In this document: positions 18,194-29,278 of the stretch, one piece after another
How the letters are laid out: each line of letters opens with the position of its first letter
How positions within the stretch are numbered: position 1 is the first letter of the stretch
From: Bog-473 sp963800725
GTDB lineage: Bacteria > Actinomycetota > Acidimicrobiia > Acidimicrobiales > RAAP-2
NCBI GenBank assembly: GCA_963800725.1
Contig: CAWDCE010000022.1
Span: 62,001-126,000, forward strand
Reading direction: 5' to 3'
DNA length: 64,000 bases
The notes under the pieces: generated by a model
What the model was told of the DNA's origin: nothing
Database searches by the model: none
Seen by the model: the letters and a program-made list of their open reading frames with translations, nothing else
Translations under genes and position numbers: made by a program

Positions 18194-21144
18194 ATGACCT
18201 CGTCGGCGCCAGTCCCACTTGGCCGCGGCATGGTGATCGCGCCCGGACAAGCGCCACCCGGCCCCTGGAGTTCGTGCCCGCGGGTGATTCTCGGTGCCGA
18301 CGCGCTGGACGACCCGTCGCCATTCGTCGAGGTCCTCCACCACCATTGGGTGCAGCGCACGCCCGTGGTCATCGAACTCGGCGTCGACCAAGAGGCGTTG
18401 CGCGAACCCGAGCGTTGTGAGCGGCCGGTCTACGAACTCGGGCCGTCCTTCTCATTCGCCCGTGAACGGCTCCACTTCTTGGTGTGGGCCAACAACTACG
18501 ACGCCAGGGGCGCAGCCCCCATCTGGTGGCACGGCCGCAAGACGGCCCGCGCCTTCGCCGATGACGGGGTCCGCATGCCCGACGAACCCGACCACTCCCT
18601 CGATGTGGTCTTGGCGGACGGGACGCCGTTGCTCATCGATGGCGGTCCGGCCCAGCCGCTTTTCGGTGCTCTGCGCGTGGGTGCGGGTCCCGCCGGACCA
18701 ATCGGCGTCGTCAACCGTTTCGACGCCGAAGCCGGTCGCCTGATCCCGACTGGCCAGCTCGCCCCCTTCGCCGAACTCGCCCCCGACCAGTTGGCCGCGG
18801 TCGCCCATGCCGGCGGCGGGGCACGGGTGATCGCCCCGGCAGGGTCGGGCAAGACCCGTGTGCTGACCGAGCGCCTACGCCATCTGATCGCGGAGCGGTG
18901 CATCCACCCCGCGACGGTGACCGCCCTGGCTTACAACACCAAGGCGGCCGAGGAACTCAAGGCGCGGTGCCGTGACATCGCCGGATCCGAGCGACTCACG
19001 ATCCGTACCCTCAACAGCCTCGGATTCTCGATCTGCAACGAGTTCGGCGGCACCGGCCGATTCAGGGTGCTCGAGGAATCGGCGGTGCGCGACCTCCTCC
19101 AACGCCACATCGAGATCCGCCGCCAATCCAACACCGACACGGTGGCGCCCTACCTCGAGGCGCTCTCGGCCATCCGGCTCGGCCTGACACCACCGTCGGT
19201 CGCCGAAGAAGCCATTCCCGACGCCGCTGGCATCGCCGAGGCGTTCGCGCGCTTTCGCCGATCACTGGCCGATCTCGGAGCGGTCGACTTCGACGAGCAG
19301 ATCTACGCCGCCATCGAGATCTTGTTGCGCAACCCCGACGCGAGAGCCACGGTCCAGGCCCGCTGCCGTCACCTCTTGGTCGACGAGTTCCAGGACCTGA
19401 CCCCCGCCCACCTCCTCTTGATCCGCCTCATCTGTGCCCCCGCCTACGACTGCTTCGGGGTCGGGGACGACGACCAGGTCATCTACGGCTACGCCGGGGC
19501 CAGTCCTGAGTTCTTGATCAACTTCGATCGCTACTTCCCCGGTGCCGGCTCGCACGCGTTGGAGGTGAACTATCGCTGCCCACCGGCCATCGTCGGCGCA
19601 GCCCGCCAGGTGCTCTCCTACAACCAGCGGCGACTCGACAAAGCAATCGCACCGGCGCCGGGGCGCAGCGACGCCGTCGCTCCCTTTGGCGAACCGCTGG
19701 CGGAGACTGGACCGCTCGTGGTGCGTCGTGCCCACAGCGATGCATTGGCCCATCTGTGCATAGAGACGATTGGGGCCTGGAGTGCGGGCGGGGTTGCCCC
19801 AGAGCAGATCGCGGTGTTGGCCCGGGTCAACTCGGCCCTCTTGGCAGTGCAGGTGGCGTGCATCGAGGCGGGCGTGTCCTGCACCACACCGCTGAGTGCC
19901 GATGTGCTTTCGAGAACCGGGATCCGTACCGCCTTGGCCTATCTGCGCATCGGGAGTGACCCCGGACACATCAAGCGAAACGACCTCCAAGAAACCATCC
20001 GCCGACCCTCACGCGGCATCGCCCCCAAAGTCGTCGAGATGCTGACCAGCCGGCCCAGCACCTCGATCGCCGACATTGAGCGCTTGGCCGATCGCCTGAG
20101 CGGACGAGATGTACCCAAGCTCGAGGCCTACGCGAGGGACCTTGAACGGGTCGCCAAGGCTTGCACCCGCTCGAGCGCCGCCGCCCTCGAGTCGATCAGG
20201 ACCGAGATCGGACTCGGTGACACCTTGGACATCCTCGATGCCTCGCGGTCGTCGGCGGATCGTTCCACCCACGCCGACGACCTGGCGGCTCTCGAAGCGG
20301 TAGCGACCCTTCACCCAGACGCCGCCACGTTCGGGGCATGGATGCGCGACGTCTTGTCCCGACCCGGGCGCGCGACGGCGCCCCGGCGGTCCTCTTGTCC
20401 ACCGTGCATCGCATCAAGGGTCGCGAGTGGGACCACGTCATCATCTTCGGGGCAAACTGTGGCCTCTTCCCCCACCGCTTGAGCGATGACGAAGAGGGGG
20501 AACGCCGCGTCTTTCACGTGGCGCTGACCAGGGCGAAGCGCCAAGTCGTGATCCTTGCCGATGCGAGCGCCCCATCGATCTTCGTCGCCGAACTCGACGG
20601 CAGCCGCACCAAGGTGGGCGCGCCTGCGCCAGCCGCCTCCTCACGCCCCGCGCCAAGATCCCGGGGCGGCCGCGGCGCGGCCCGCCCAAGAGAAGCGGTG
20701 TTCGCGCAGGTCCACCTCCACGAAGTGGCGGCGGTCATTGGACTCGACATCGAATACCGCGGCACCACGGGCACGATCTCGGCGATTACCGACGCCGATG
20801 TCGTCGTGGCCACCGGCTCGGTGACCACGAGGGTGGCACTGGGTGCAGACGTACGCGTCGGCGGCCACACCCGCACGTTGGTGGCCGCCGACACCCATAC
20901 GTCGGCGGACACCCAGGAACAAAGCGAGGGGGAAACGAGGCTGCGGGCCTGGCGATCGAGCGTCGCGGCCCGAGAGGCGGTCCCGGCCTACGTGATCTTG
21001 AAGGACGCCGAATTGATCGCAATCGCCGAGCGCAGACCCGAATCGTTGGCCGAGCTGTCCGCGTGTCGAGGCATGGGGCCGGTTCGCCTCGAACGCTGGG
21101 GTGATGAGATTCTCGCAGCCCTCGATGCCGGCGAAGACGGCTGA
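18194..21144 (+). CDS. UvrD/Rep-family DNA helicase with novel N-terminal region and HRDC domain (one frameshift)
   Basis: One superfamily 1A helicase of about 983 residues, read across a single-base loss near 20375. The motor has Walker A APAGSGKTRVLTERL (about residue 214), motif II LVDEFQD, GVGDDDQVIYGY (motif III), VNYRCP (IV) and, after the shift, VHRIKGREWDHV and VALTRAKRQ (V and VI). A C-terminal HRDC domain follows (LAELSACRGMGPVRLERWG), as in mycobacterial UvrD2. The first 200 residues, containing LVWANNYDARG and WWHGRKTARAF, belong to no domain I can name. It probably unwinds DNA in repair or replication-transcription conflicts. It converges with the SNF2 gene, 36 bases between stops. 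Confidence 0.85.
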
Positions 21145-21180
21145 ATTCGTCACCGCGCCAACGCCCTTCGGCGATGCCCC

Positions 21181-24100
21181 TCAGTCCAAGAGCTCGCGGA
21201 TATCGGCGGCGGTCATCGCACCGGACTCGAACCCGCCCCCGTCCATGACGTTGGAGAAGAGCATTGCCTTCTTCTCTTTGAGGGCCATGACCTTTTCTTC
21301 AAGGGTGTCCTTGGCGACCAGGCGATAGACCATCACCTTTTTGGTCTGCCCGATGCGATGGACGCGATCGACCGCTTGGGCCTCGGTGGCGGGGTTCCAC
21401 CACGGATCGAGCAAGATGCAGTAGTCCGCTTCGGTCAAGTTGAGCCCGAAGCCCCCGGCTTTGAGACTGATGAGGAAGGCCGGGGCGTTCCCTTCGCGAA
21501 ACTCAGCGATGACCTGCGGGCGGTTCTTGGTGCGCCCGTCGAGGTAACAGTGCTCGATCCCCGCCGCCCGCATTCGATCGCGGGCCAAACCCAAGAATCG
21601 AGTGAACTGACTGAATACGAGGACCCGGTGCCCATCGCTCACGATGTCGTCGAGCATTTCCATCAGCAGGTCGAGTTTGGTCGACGGCACTGAAGCGTGG
21701 GCCGGGTCGACCAATCCGACATCGAGACTTGCTTGGCGCAGAAGCGTCAAGGACTTGAATATCGCGAAGCGATTCTTGGACATGTCATCGAGGAGGCCAA
21801 GCACCTTTTGGCGCTCGCGCTGGAGATAGGTCTGGTAGATCTTCTTGTGCCGCGCGTTGAGGTCGAGCTCGAGAACCTGCTCCTGCTTGTCGGGCAGGTC
21901 GCTCGCCACCTGGTCCTTGGTGCGCCGCAAGAGCAGCGGCCGGACGCGCCGCCGAAGCTGCGCCAATCGCTCAGCGTCGTCGTTGCGTTCGATCGGCAAC
22001 CGGTAGTACTCCGCGAAGAGTTCGGGACTGGCGAAGAGCCCGGGGGACGAGATCGAGAGCAAGGACCACAGCTCCATCAGGTTGTTCTCGATCGGGGTCC
22101 CGCTCATTGCCACCTTGAAGGTGACCGGCAGCAGTTTGGCCCGTTGGTAGGTCTGCGACTGGCGGTTCTTCGCGAACTGGGCCTCGTCGAGGAACAACCC
22201 GGCCCAGGCGCACCCGGCGTAGTCGTCGTAGTCGATGCGGAAAAGGCTGTACGACGTGATCACCACGTCGGCCGAGCTCGCCACGTCGCGCATGGTGGTG
22301 CCCCGCCGACGGCCCGTCTCGGTGACGGTGGCGACAACCAGATCGGGGGCGAAGCGGTGACATTCGGCCGCCCAGTTCCCGACCACGCTGGTCGGGGCCA
22401 CCACGAGGTAGGGGTCCTTGCTCAGTCCCGTCTCTTTGGTGTGGCACATGAGGGCCAGGGCTTGGAGGGTCTTGCCGAGACCCATGTCATCGGCCAGCAC
22501 GCCGCCGAGCCGATGCGCATAGAGGTAGGCCAACCAGTTGAATCCGGTCAGCTGATAGGGCCGCAGCGTGGCCTGTAAGGATTTTGGTGCCGCCAATTCG
22601 GTCCGGTCGGTGGCGTCGACCAGGGTGCGCACCGAAGACTCCCAGGCCTGCGCCTGAGCGCCGACTTCGGCCACCCGCTGCAGGTCGGCGAACAGGCTGG
22701 CCTGGAAACGGCTCAGTCGGATGCGGTCACCTCGGGTGTCGTTCAGGCCGCGCGCTTCGGCGATCAGGTGGGCCAACTCGCGCAGATCGTCATGGTCGAG
22801 CGAGAAGTAGGTGCCCGACGGGAGCACCAGGTGCGACTGCCCCGTGGACAGCGCGATGAACAGCTCACCGAACGGCACCGCCTCGCCGCCGACCGTGACA
22901 GAAATTGTCAGGTCGAACCAGTCGTTGTCGCCCGACGATGTCCCCCCGAGGCTGACCAAGGGGGCCGCCGAGGCTTCGCGGTAGTCGGGCACCGCGCCGG
23001 ATCGCTCGACCTTGACGCCCTCGATCCGCTCGATGGCGGGCAAGACGTCGGTCATGAAGCGCACCGCCGTCATCCCGGCCAACTCGCACTCGTTGGCGAG
23101 GCGCCGACCGAAACCCGAACGCTCGAACAATTCGGGCACCCCCATGACCACCGCGGTGACGGCGGTGACGATGGCATCTTCGGCGCGACGTTGGCGGGCC
23201 CGGCCCGCGCCCACCCACAGGGCTTCGGTGCCCTCGCCGGCGTCCGCCCCTCGCTTCCATCTCACCTTGATGCGCTGCCCCGCTTCGGCGTTGACCTCGA
23301 GATAGAGGGTCGGTGGCCGATCTTCGGGGAGCACAACCGATCCGTCACTCGAGGCCACTTCGACCTTTCGGCGGATCTTGGGCACGAAGGTGCGCAAGAA
23401 ACGCTTCTCGTCGAAGGCCGGGACATCGAAAGTGGCGGTGCGCAGGAAATTGCGCAGCCCGTCATCGATCGGGGCGCCAATGGGCGCAAGCCCGAGGGCC
23501 CGTCCTCCTCGTCGAGCGGCCGGCGCCTCGTCCCACCACGCAATGCCGTGGGCGGGATTGCCGATCAACATCGTGCGCTCCAAGGCCAACACGCGGTCCG
23601 CGGTGCCGATACGCGGCGCGATCCTGAGCCCCGACTCGGTCCGGGTCACGTCCATGGTGACCTCGACGGGGGAGCCCAGGAACGAGATCGGCTCGCCCCG
23701 GCGCCCCGCCTCGATCATCGGGAGACCGAGCGCAGTGGCCTCGCCGAAGAGGTCCCACAGGCGACGGCTCGAGATGGCTTCGAGCCGGACGTCCTCGTCG
23801 CCGTAGGAATAGGCGTGCCGGCGGGTGACCACCCGGCTGAGGGCCAAGAACTCCTTGACCAGTGCGAGACGTTCGGCTGAGAGCGCCGAGCGTCGTCGGC
23901 CGTAGCCGAGGTAATCGAGGTTTGCCCACGACACGCCGCTCCTGACCCAACCGCCTGCGCTCCCCGGCACCACCGGGCGGACCCGGATTCCCGGGCCGGC
24001 GGTTCCCGAACGATCGATGTCGAGTAGCAATTCGAACTGGAGCCCGATCTCGACGGCGTCGACGTCTTCGACTCGGTCGTCGTCCGAATCCAACAGTGAT

Positions 24101-24516
24101 TGCAGCGGGAGTTCCCACTGCGCCTGGGCTGGGTCGGCTGGGACCGGCCTCGCCGTCGATTCGGCCAGCGACACATCAAGATCACCCCTCATGAGCTTGA
24201 GGGCCGCTGGCTGGGAGGGCACTTCGTCGACCTCGTCTGCGAGCACGAGTGCAACCGCGTGCTTGCAATTCACGCCGACCGGACAGGTGCACGTGGCTCG
24301 AAACGACGACAGGGAGTTGTCGCGTGAACACGCCAAGGTCACGGCGGCCACGTAGGGCTTGGCGGCTCCCCCTTGAACTTCCCCAACGACGTGGGTCCCG
24401 CCCAGGCTCCAGGTTCTCTTCCCCACGGCGCCGGACCGAGCGTAGTTGTGTCCCCGGCTGAACGTCACGGGCCCGACAAGTCGCTCCAAGACGGCCTCGT
24501 CGCGGGGATTGATCAT
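21181..24516 (-). CDS. SNF2-family ATPase with N-terminal SWIM zinc finger
   Basis: An intact 1111-residue protein. Residues 75-86 hold a SWIM zinc finger (CTC ... CKH, the CxCx(n)CxH pattern). The middle 550 residues are a DUF3670-like SNF2-associated region. The motor has VLADDMGLGKTLQAL (near residue 675), a DEAQ box LFLDEAQFAKN (near 775), the MSGTPIENNLMELWSL motif, then FSQFTRFL and the C-terminal DRVHRIGQTKKVMVYRL motif. It is the bacterial HepA/Snf2 type that translocates on duplex DNA to remodel protein-DNA complexes. It converges with the UvrD-like helicase. The two might act together, or this is chance adjacency. Confidence 0.9.
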   Translation of the reverse strand: MINPRDEAVLERLVGPVTFSRGHNYARSGAVGKRTWSLGGTHVVGEVQGGAAKPYVAAVTLACSRDNSLSSFRATCTCPVGVNCKHAVALVLADEVDEVPSQPAALKLMRGDLDVSLAESTARPVPADPAQAQWELPLQSLLDSDDDRVEDVDAVEIGLQFELLLDIDRSGTAGPGIRVRPVVPGSAGGWVRSGVSWANLDYLGYGRRRSALSAERLALVKEFLALSRVVTRRHAYSYGDEDVRLEAISSRRLWDLFGEATALGLPMIEAGRRGEPISFLGSPVEVTMDVTRTESGLRIAPRIGTADRVLALERTMLIGNPAHGIAWWDEAPAARRGGRALGLAPIGAPIDDGLRNFLRTATFDVPAFDEKRFLRTFVPKIRRKVEVASSDGSVVLPEDRPPTLYLEVNAEAGQRIKVRWKRGADAGEGTEALWVGAGRARQRRAEDAIVTAVTAVVMGVPELFERSGFGRRLANECELAGMTAVRFMTDVLPAIERIEGVKVERSGAVPDYREASAAPLVSLGGTSSGDNDWFDLTISVTVGGEAVPFGELFIALSTGQSHLVLPSGTYFSLDHDDLRELAHLIAEARGLNDTRGDRIRLSRFQASLFADLQRVAEVGAQAQAWESSVRTLVDATDRTELAAPKSLQATLRPYQLTGFNWLAYLYAHRLGGVLADDMGLGKTLQALALMCHTKETGLSKDPYLVVAPTSVVGNWAAECHRFAPDLVVATVTETGRRRGTTMRDVASSADVVITSYSLFRIDYDDYAGCAWAGLFLDEAQFAKNRQSQTYQRAKLLPVTFKVAMSGTPIENNLMELWSLLSISSPGLFASPELFAEYYRLPIERNDDAERLAQLRRRVRPLLLRRTKDQVASDLPDKQEQVLELDLNARHKKIYQTYLQRERQKVLGLLDDMSKNRFAIFKSLTLLRQASLDVGLVDPAHASVPSTKLDLLMEMLDDIVSDGHRVLVFSQFTRFLGLARDRMRAAGIEHCYLDGRTKNRPQVIAEFREGNAPAFLISLKAGGFGLNLTEADYCILLDPWWNPATEAQAVDRVHRIGQTKKVMVYRLVAKDTLEEKVMALKEKKAMLFSNVMDGGGFESGAMTAADIRELLD

Positions 24517-24833
24517 GGCGCGCTGTTCTTGATCGATCGCATTTTGGTCATTCCACGCTAGCGGTCAATCACGGGCCCAAGAACCCATGTTGTGCCGGAC
24601 GCCCGCCCCGGGTGGTCGAGCCCTGCAATCGCAATTCGGCGTCTCCACGTCGTGGATTCAAAGGCCGAAGCCAATCGAACCAGGGGCTCGCCGAGGGTCC
24701 GGTTGGCCCTGAGAATCTGGATCATCACATTGGTAGCGAAGACGATGTCTTATTCAAACTCGGCTGAACTGCGGGAACGGGTACGAGGCCTCATCGGGCA
24801 GTGACGGTGGCCAAGATCTGGGCAGCCTTCCCT
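24517..24833. other. Gene-free stretch upstream of the SNF2 gene
   Basis: About 317 bases between the start of the SNF2 gene and the end of the degraded sensor kinase. It should hold the SNF2 promoter on the minus strand. A 70-codon frame on the plus strand (24592-24804) has no family resemblance or ribosome site. I see no tRNA, insertion sequence end or clear hairpin. Confidence 0.5.
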
Positions 24834-25941
24834 TTACGAGGTCCCAAAATCAACGGAGATGTCCAAGCCGCCTGGGCCCGGGGGATGGCGGTGGATCTTA
24901 GCGTGGTGCGCTTCGGCGATCGCTTGGACGATGGCGAGAGCCGAGCCCGTGTCCATTGGCGTGGCCGGGGTGCGCTCGTTGCCGGCTTGTTGGAAAGGTT
25001 GGAAGAGCCGGTCGAGTTCGCCGGCCGGAATGGCAGGGCCTGTGTTGCTGACGGTAATTGTGGCGCTTCCGGGGGCGGGGATGGTGGAGATCTCGATGGT
25101 TCCACCGGGGGTGTTGTGATGTCAGCGCGTTTTCGACGAGGTTGGCGACGAGGAGCTCGACGAGCTTGGGGTCGCCGGTGGTGGGAGTGGCGAGGAGGTT
25201 GCCTTGGATTCGAATGTTTTTGATTTTCGACTTCGTGTCTGCGGTGCGGTCAGGACCGCCTCGGTGACCTCGGCAAGATCGAGCTGCTCCCAGGCTCGAT
25301 GCCGCGTTCGCCGGTGGCGAGGGTCGAGGAGGGCATCGATGAGTCGTTCTGGTGTTGGCCGAGAACCAGAGCCTCTTCGCAGGCGGATCGCAGCGCTCTC
25401 GATGTCTGGATCGGGGTCGGCGAGGGCGACTTCGAGGAGGGTTCGGTGCCCGGCGAGGGGGGTGCGCAACTCGTGGGAGGCGTTGGCGACGAAGTGCCGC
25501 TGGGCCTCGAAAGAGGCTTGCAGCCGGCCGAAGAGGTCGTCGAGGGTGCGGCCGAGCTCGGTGAGTTCGTCATCGGGCCGCGAGGCGAGGCGACGATGCA
25601 GGTTGGTGGCGGAGATTTCCCGGGCGGCGGCGTCATGTGCCCGCAGCGGCGCAGGAACTTCCCCGCCAGCCACCAGGCCAATGGGATAGCGACGACCCGG
25701 CGATCAAGCGCCAGCACTGCAAGGGTCGGTCGAAGTGGGGGCCTGAAGAGGGCGTGTGGGAGCTCAGTGCCGCCGTTGAAGATTCGTCGGTCTTGCCGGA
25801 CGAGGAGGCTGGTGACGGCGAGGACAGGCGACCACGATGCCGAGCGAAGAGCCCGGAATACAAGAGGGTGAGCTGTACACCGCAGTGGGGACGGCCGGCA
25901 CTGGAGGACCGGCTAGTCCGGGCATGGTGATGGCCGGTCAT
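24834..25941 (-). pseudogene. Sensor histidine kinase, multiply frameshifted
   Basis: Pieces in different frames line up as one membrane histidine kinase. They are a start MTGHHHARTSRSSS at 25941 and a hydrophobic GVQLTLLYSGLF near 25870. A second membrane helix (DRRVVAIPLAWWLAGKFLRR) lies near 25690, followed by a HAMP-like segment. The dimerisation helix reads HFVANASHELRTPLAGH, with the phosphoacceptor His near 25473. The ATPase domain runs NLLATPTTGDPKLVELLVAN, then LVENAL (N box), NTPGGTIEIS and NTGPAIPAGELDRLFQPF, to TAA at 24834. The G2-like loop reads DTGSALAIVQ instead of the usual glycine-rich G-x-G-L-G-L. Several single-base shifts break it. Whether these are decay or sequence error is open. 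It overlaps the response regulator by ATGA. Confidence 0.7.
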
Positions 25942-26599
25942 GGTGTCCTCCTGATCCGGTAGCCGGCCTCGCGGACGGTGTGGATCATCGGCGGGTCGCC
26001 GAGCTGGCGCGCAGCCGACGGATCGTCGTGCTTGACGGCGGTCGTGAACGGGTCGGTGTACTCGTCCCAGGCCCGCTCCAGCAGCTCCTCGGCGGAGAGG
26101 ACGCGATCCTGCGAAGACAGCAGGCACTCGAGCACCGCGAGCTCCTTGGGGCTGAGCTCGAGGCGCCGCCCGGCCCGGAACGCGACCCGCCGGCCGAGTC
26201 GAGCGTGATGTCGCCGCACTCGAGGGTCGGCGGCACGGCGGGGTCGCGGCGGGCGAGCGCTCGTACGCGGGCGACCAGCTCGGCGAAGTCAAACGGTTTG
26301 GGCAGGTAGTCGTCGGCACCCAGTGCCGAGGCCGTCGACGCGGTCTTTGACGGTGCTGGCGGCGGTAAGCATGAGGACCCTGCGTCGGAGCCCTCGGCGA
26401 CGATTCGCCGGCAGATCTCGTCGCCGTGGACACCCGGCAGGTCGCGATCGAGGACGACGACGTCGTAGCGCGTGAGCGCCAGGTGGGCAAGGGCATCGTT
26501 GCCGTTGAGACGACGTCGACGGCCATCCCCTCGCGCCGCAGCCCGGTCCCGATCGACGCGGGCCATCACCTCGAAGTCTTCGACCACCAGGACTCTCAT
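25938..26599 (-). pseudogene. OmpR/PhoB-family response regulator, multiply frameshifted
   Basis: Starts MRVLVVEDFEVM at 26599. The receiver domain is clear in parts: ALTRYDVVVLDRDLPGVHG with the phosphoacceptor Asp, then a TAAS switch region, then GADDYLPKPFDFAELVARV with the conserved Lys. The winged-helix DNA-binding part appears as RRLELSPKELAVLECLLS, SAEELLERAWDEYTDPF and PMIHTVREAGYRI. At least four shifts separate the pieces, including one inside the recognition helix, which reads TTIRRLRA in another frame. It is the partner of the kinase just downstream and likely controlled the divergent ABC exporter. Confidence 0.7.
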
Positions 26600-26776
26600 C
26601 TGGGGTCACCGATCAGCTCTGTGGCACGATGGGCACTGGGGCCTGCGGGTTTGAGCTGCCATGTGATCAATCATGCCGGGTGGTCGGTCGCAGGCCGGTA
26701 TCAGCGACTGCGACCGAGCTGCGACACGATGGGCGTACAACGATCAGCGACTCCTGCCCACGTAGAATGGACGCCA

Positions 26777-27702
26777 GTGAGCGAACCGACGATCGAGGTA
26801 GCGGGCTGCGCAAGCGGTTCGGCAAGACCCTGGCCCTGGACGGAATGCCTTTCACGGTCGCGCCCGGAACGGTGACCGGATTCGTCGGCCCAACGGCGCC
26901 GGCAAGTCGACGACGATGCGAGTGATCCTCGGGCTCGACTCGCTCGAGGAGGGCGCCGCGCTGATCGGCGGGCACGCCTACCGAGTCTGCGCCATCCGAT
27001 GCGCCATGTCGGCGCGCTGGTCGACGCCGGCGCGCTTCAGCCGAGCCGCAGCGGCGCAACCACCTGCTGTGGATGGCGCGCATCCCAGCGGCTGACCGCC
27101 AGCAGGGTCGACGAGGTGACAGAACTGGTCGGCCTCGAGCGCGCCGGCGCAAGGCGGGCGGCTTCTCGTTGGGGATGCGCCAGCGGCTCGGGATCGCCGC
27201 CGCGATGCTCGGCGACCCGCCGGTGCTGATCTGGACGAGCCGTTCAACGGCATGGACCCCGAGGGCATCATCTGGATGCGCGGGTTCTGCGCGGCCTCGC
27301 GGCGAGGGTCGAGCGGTGCTCGTCTCCAGCCACCTGCTGAGTGAGCTGGAAGACATGGCTGACCAGGTCGTGGTCGTCGGCCTGGGCAAAGTTCTTGCCA
27401 ACGCCGGCGTCGAAGATCTGATCGCGGCGCAACTCGGGCGAAGACGTCCTGTTGCGCACGTCATCGCCCGCCGAGGCGGCCGGCGCACTCAAGCGCAGCG
27501 GAGCCGTTGTCACGGTCACCGGTCGCGGGACGCTCACGGTCAGAGGATTCGATGCGCAGCGCATTGTTACGTGCTGCACCGGGCCGGGGTCGGCTTCTCA
27601 GAGGTCACCAGTCAGCGGGCCAGCTTGGAGGACGTCTACTTCGAGCTCACCGGCGGTGAAGCCGAGTACCACGCCGGCACGGACGGGCGGGTGGCACAGT
27701 GA
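26777..27702 (+). pseudogene. ABC transporter ATP-binding protein, multiply frameshifted
   Basis: From GTG 26777 the pieces give an ABC-2-type exporter ATPase: TIEVAG, then LRKRFGKTLALDGMPFTV in another frame. The Walker A region GPNGAGKSTTMR is recovered by restoring one c at about 26894. Other segments are RHVGALVDAGALQPSRSG, GGFSLGMRQRLGIAAAML (the LSGGQ-equivalent signature), a Walker B region LILDEPFNGMDP recovered by one base, and VLVSSHLLSELEDMADQ with the H loop. Seven or more shifts, mostly single-base losses, lie in 0.9 kb. The stop TGA overlaps the permease GTG start. The likely role was to power export of a peptide, lipid or antibiotic. Confidence 0.72.
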
Positions 27703-29278
27703 GTCTCGCCGGCAACTCGGTGACCTTTGCGAAGCGAAGCAGCTTCGGGTCGGTGCTGTGGGCCGAGTGGGTGAAGCTCCACACGGTACGGGGGTGGCTC
27801 ATTGCGCTCGTCTTCGGCGCTACAGCCATATTCGGGCTCTGTTATCAGGTGGCAGCCGGCCCCAGCACCGCTGGGTGCTCTGGGCTTCCCCAGGGCGCGC
27901 TCTGCAACAGCGCACCACGGAATGTCGTCCCGACCGCACCAGGCGGGGAAGCCGTGGCGGATACCTACGAGTTTGTCCATCACCCCCTCTCTGGTGACGG
28001 CACCATCATCGCCCAGGTGACCTCCCTCTCCGGAGACATCTCAACGGATCCCGTCAACGTCCAAGGGTCGCTCTCTTCCAGCCGGTCGGAACTGGCGCCG
28101 TGGGCCAAGGCCGGACTCCTGATCACTCCCAGCACCGAACAAGGTTCGGCTTACGCCGCGGTGATGGCCACCGGCGATCACGGCATCCACTTCCAGTACG
28201 ACTACACCCACGACAACGCTGGACCAACCGGAATCGTCACGGCGGCGACCCCGCAATGGCTGCGCCTGGTCCGATCTGGCGACACCATTATCGGCTACAC
28301 CTCGGGCAACCGGCATAGGTGGACCGAGGTCGGCTCGGCCCGGCTATCCGGACTCCCAGCCACCCTCCAAGTCGGGCTATTCACCACCTCGCCCGCCGAA
28401 TTTCATGGCAATACCGGCTACCCGAGCTGGGCCAACGCCACCTTCGACCACATCACCGTGAACGGCGCCCCTGCCACCACGACCTCGTGGATCGGCCAAG
28501 ACCTCGGCACCGGACGGGAAAGTTACTACCCAACGCTCGCAGTCGGCAGCTATCGCCATTCCGTCAGCTCCGTCGTCGTCGCCGGCTCAGGTGACATCGC
28601 CCCCGCTGTTGCCGTGGGTCTGGGCGATGGGTTCGCCGCATTCGAGCACCCTCCTGCTCGGCCTGATCGTGGGACTCCTCGTGGTCATCGTGGTCTCCGC
28701 CATGTTCATCACCGCCGAATCCCGGACGCGGTCTTATCCGCATCACCTTCACCGCCATGCCCGACCGGGGACGGGTCCTCGTGGCCAAAGGATTCGTCAT
28801 TGGTGCGGTGTCTTTCGTGCTTTCGGCGCTCGCGATGGCCATCGTCGTTCCACTGGATCAGCACCTGCTGCGATCACACGGCAACTATGTCTTTCCCGCT
28901 ACCACCCTCACCGAGGTGCGCATCGTTCTCGGCGCCAGTGCCGTCATCGCCCTGGCCTCGTTCACCGTCATTGCTCTGGCCGCCATCGTGCGCCGGCCCG
29001 CGGCCGCCATCGCCACCGGTGCCGCGGTCTTCTTGCTGCCGATGATCGTCGGCACAGTGAGCCGTGGTGGTGCCGGCACGTGGGTGCTGAGGCTCACGCC
29101 CGCCGCCGGTCTCTCGACTCTGCAAGCACTGACCCAATATCACCAGGTCAGCTACAACTACACCGTTGCCAACGGCTACTATCCGCTCTCGCCGCTGGCC
29201 GGGCTCGCCGTCCTCTGCAGCTACGCCCTGCTCGCTTTCGCCGCCGCCATCGTCGTGGTGAATCGGAGGGACGCGTGA
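27699..29278 (+). CDS. ABC-2 permease with large extracytoplasmic lectin-like insert (two frameshifts)
   Basis: Starts at GTG 27699, overlapping the ATPase stop. The first membrane helix is GWLIALVFGATAIFGLCYQV. A roughly 230-residue domain follows before the second helix. Its segments (YEFVHHPLSGDGTIIAQVTS, PWAKAGLLITPSTEQGSAYA, PQWLRLVRSGDTIIGYTSG) match the concanavalin-like DUF1349-type fold found inside some actinobacterial ABC permeases. Frameshifts lie near 28640 and 28730. The remaining five helices and the end VVVNRRDA resume after 28757. The insert would lie outside the membrane and may bind sugar or envelope material. The 900 bases that encode it are free of shifts, unlike the ATPase. 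Confidence 0.75.

Noticed and set aside
18194..24516. The two helicases as an anti-phage defence pair
   Set aside because: They are convergent rather than co-transcribed, and both resemble housekeeping UvrD2-like and HepA-like proteins. No nuclease, methylase or other defence gene is near.
24592..24804. A 70-codon plus-strand frame in the gene-free stretch
   Set aside because: No ribosome site, no homology that I can recognise and irregular third-position base use.
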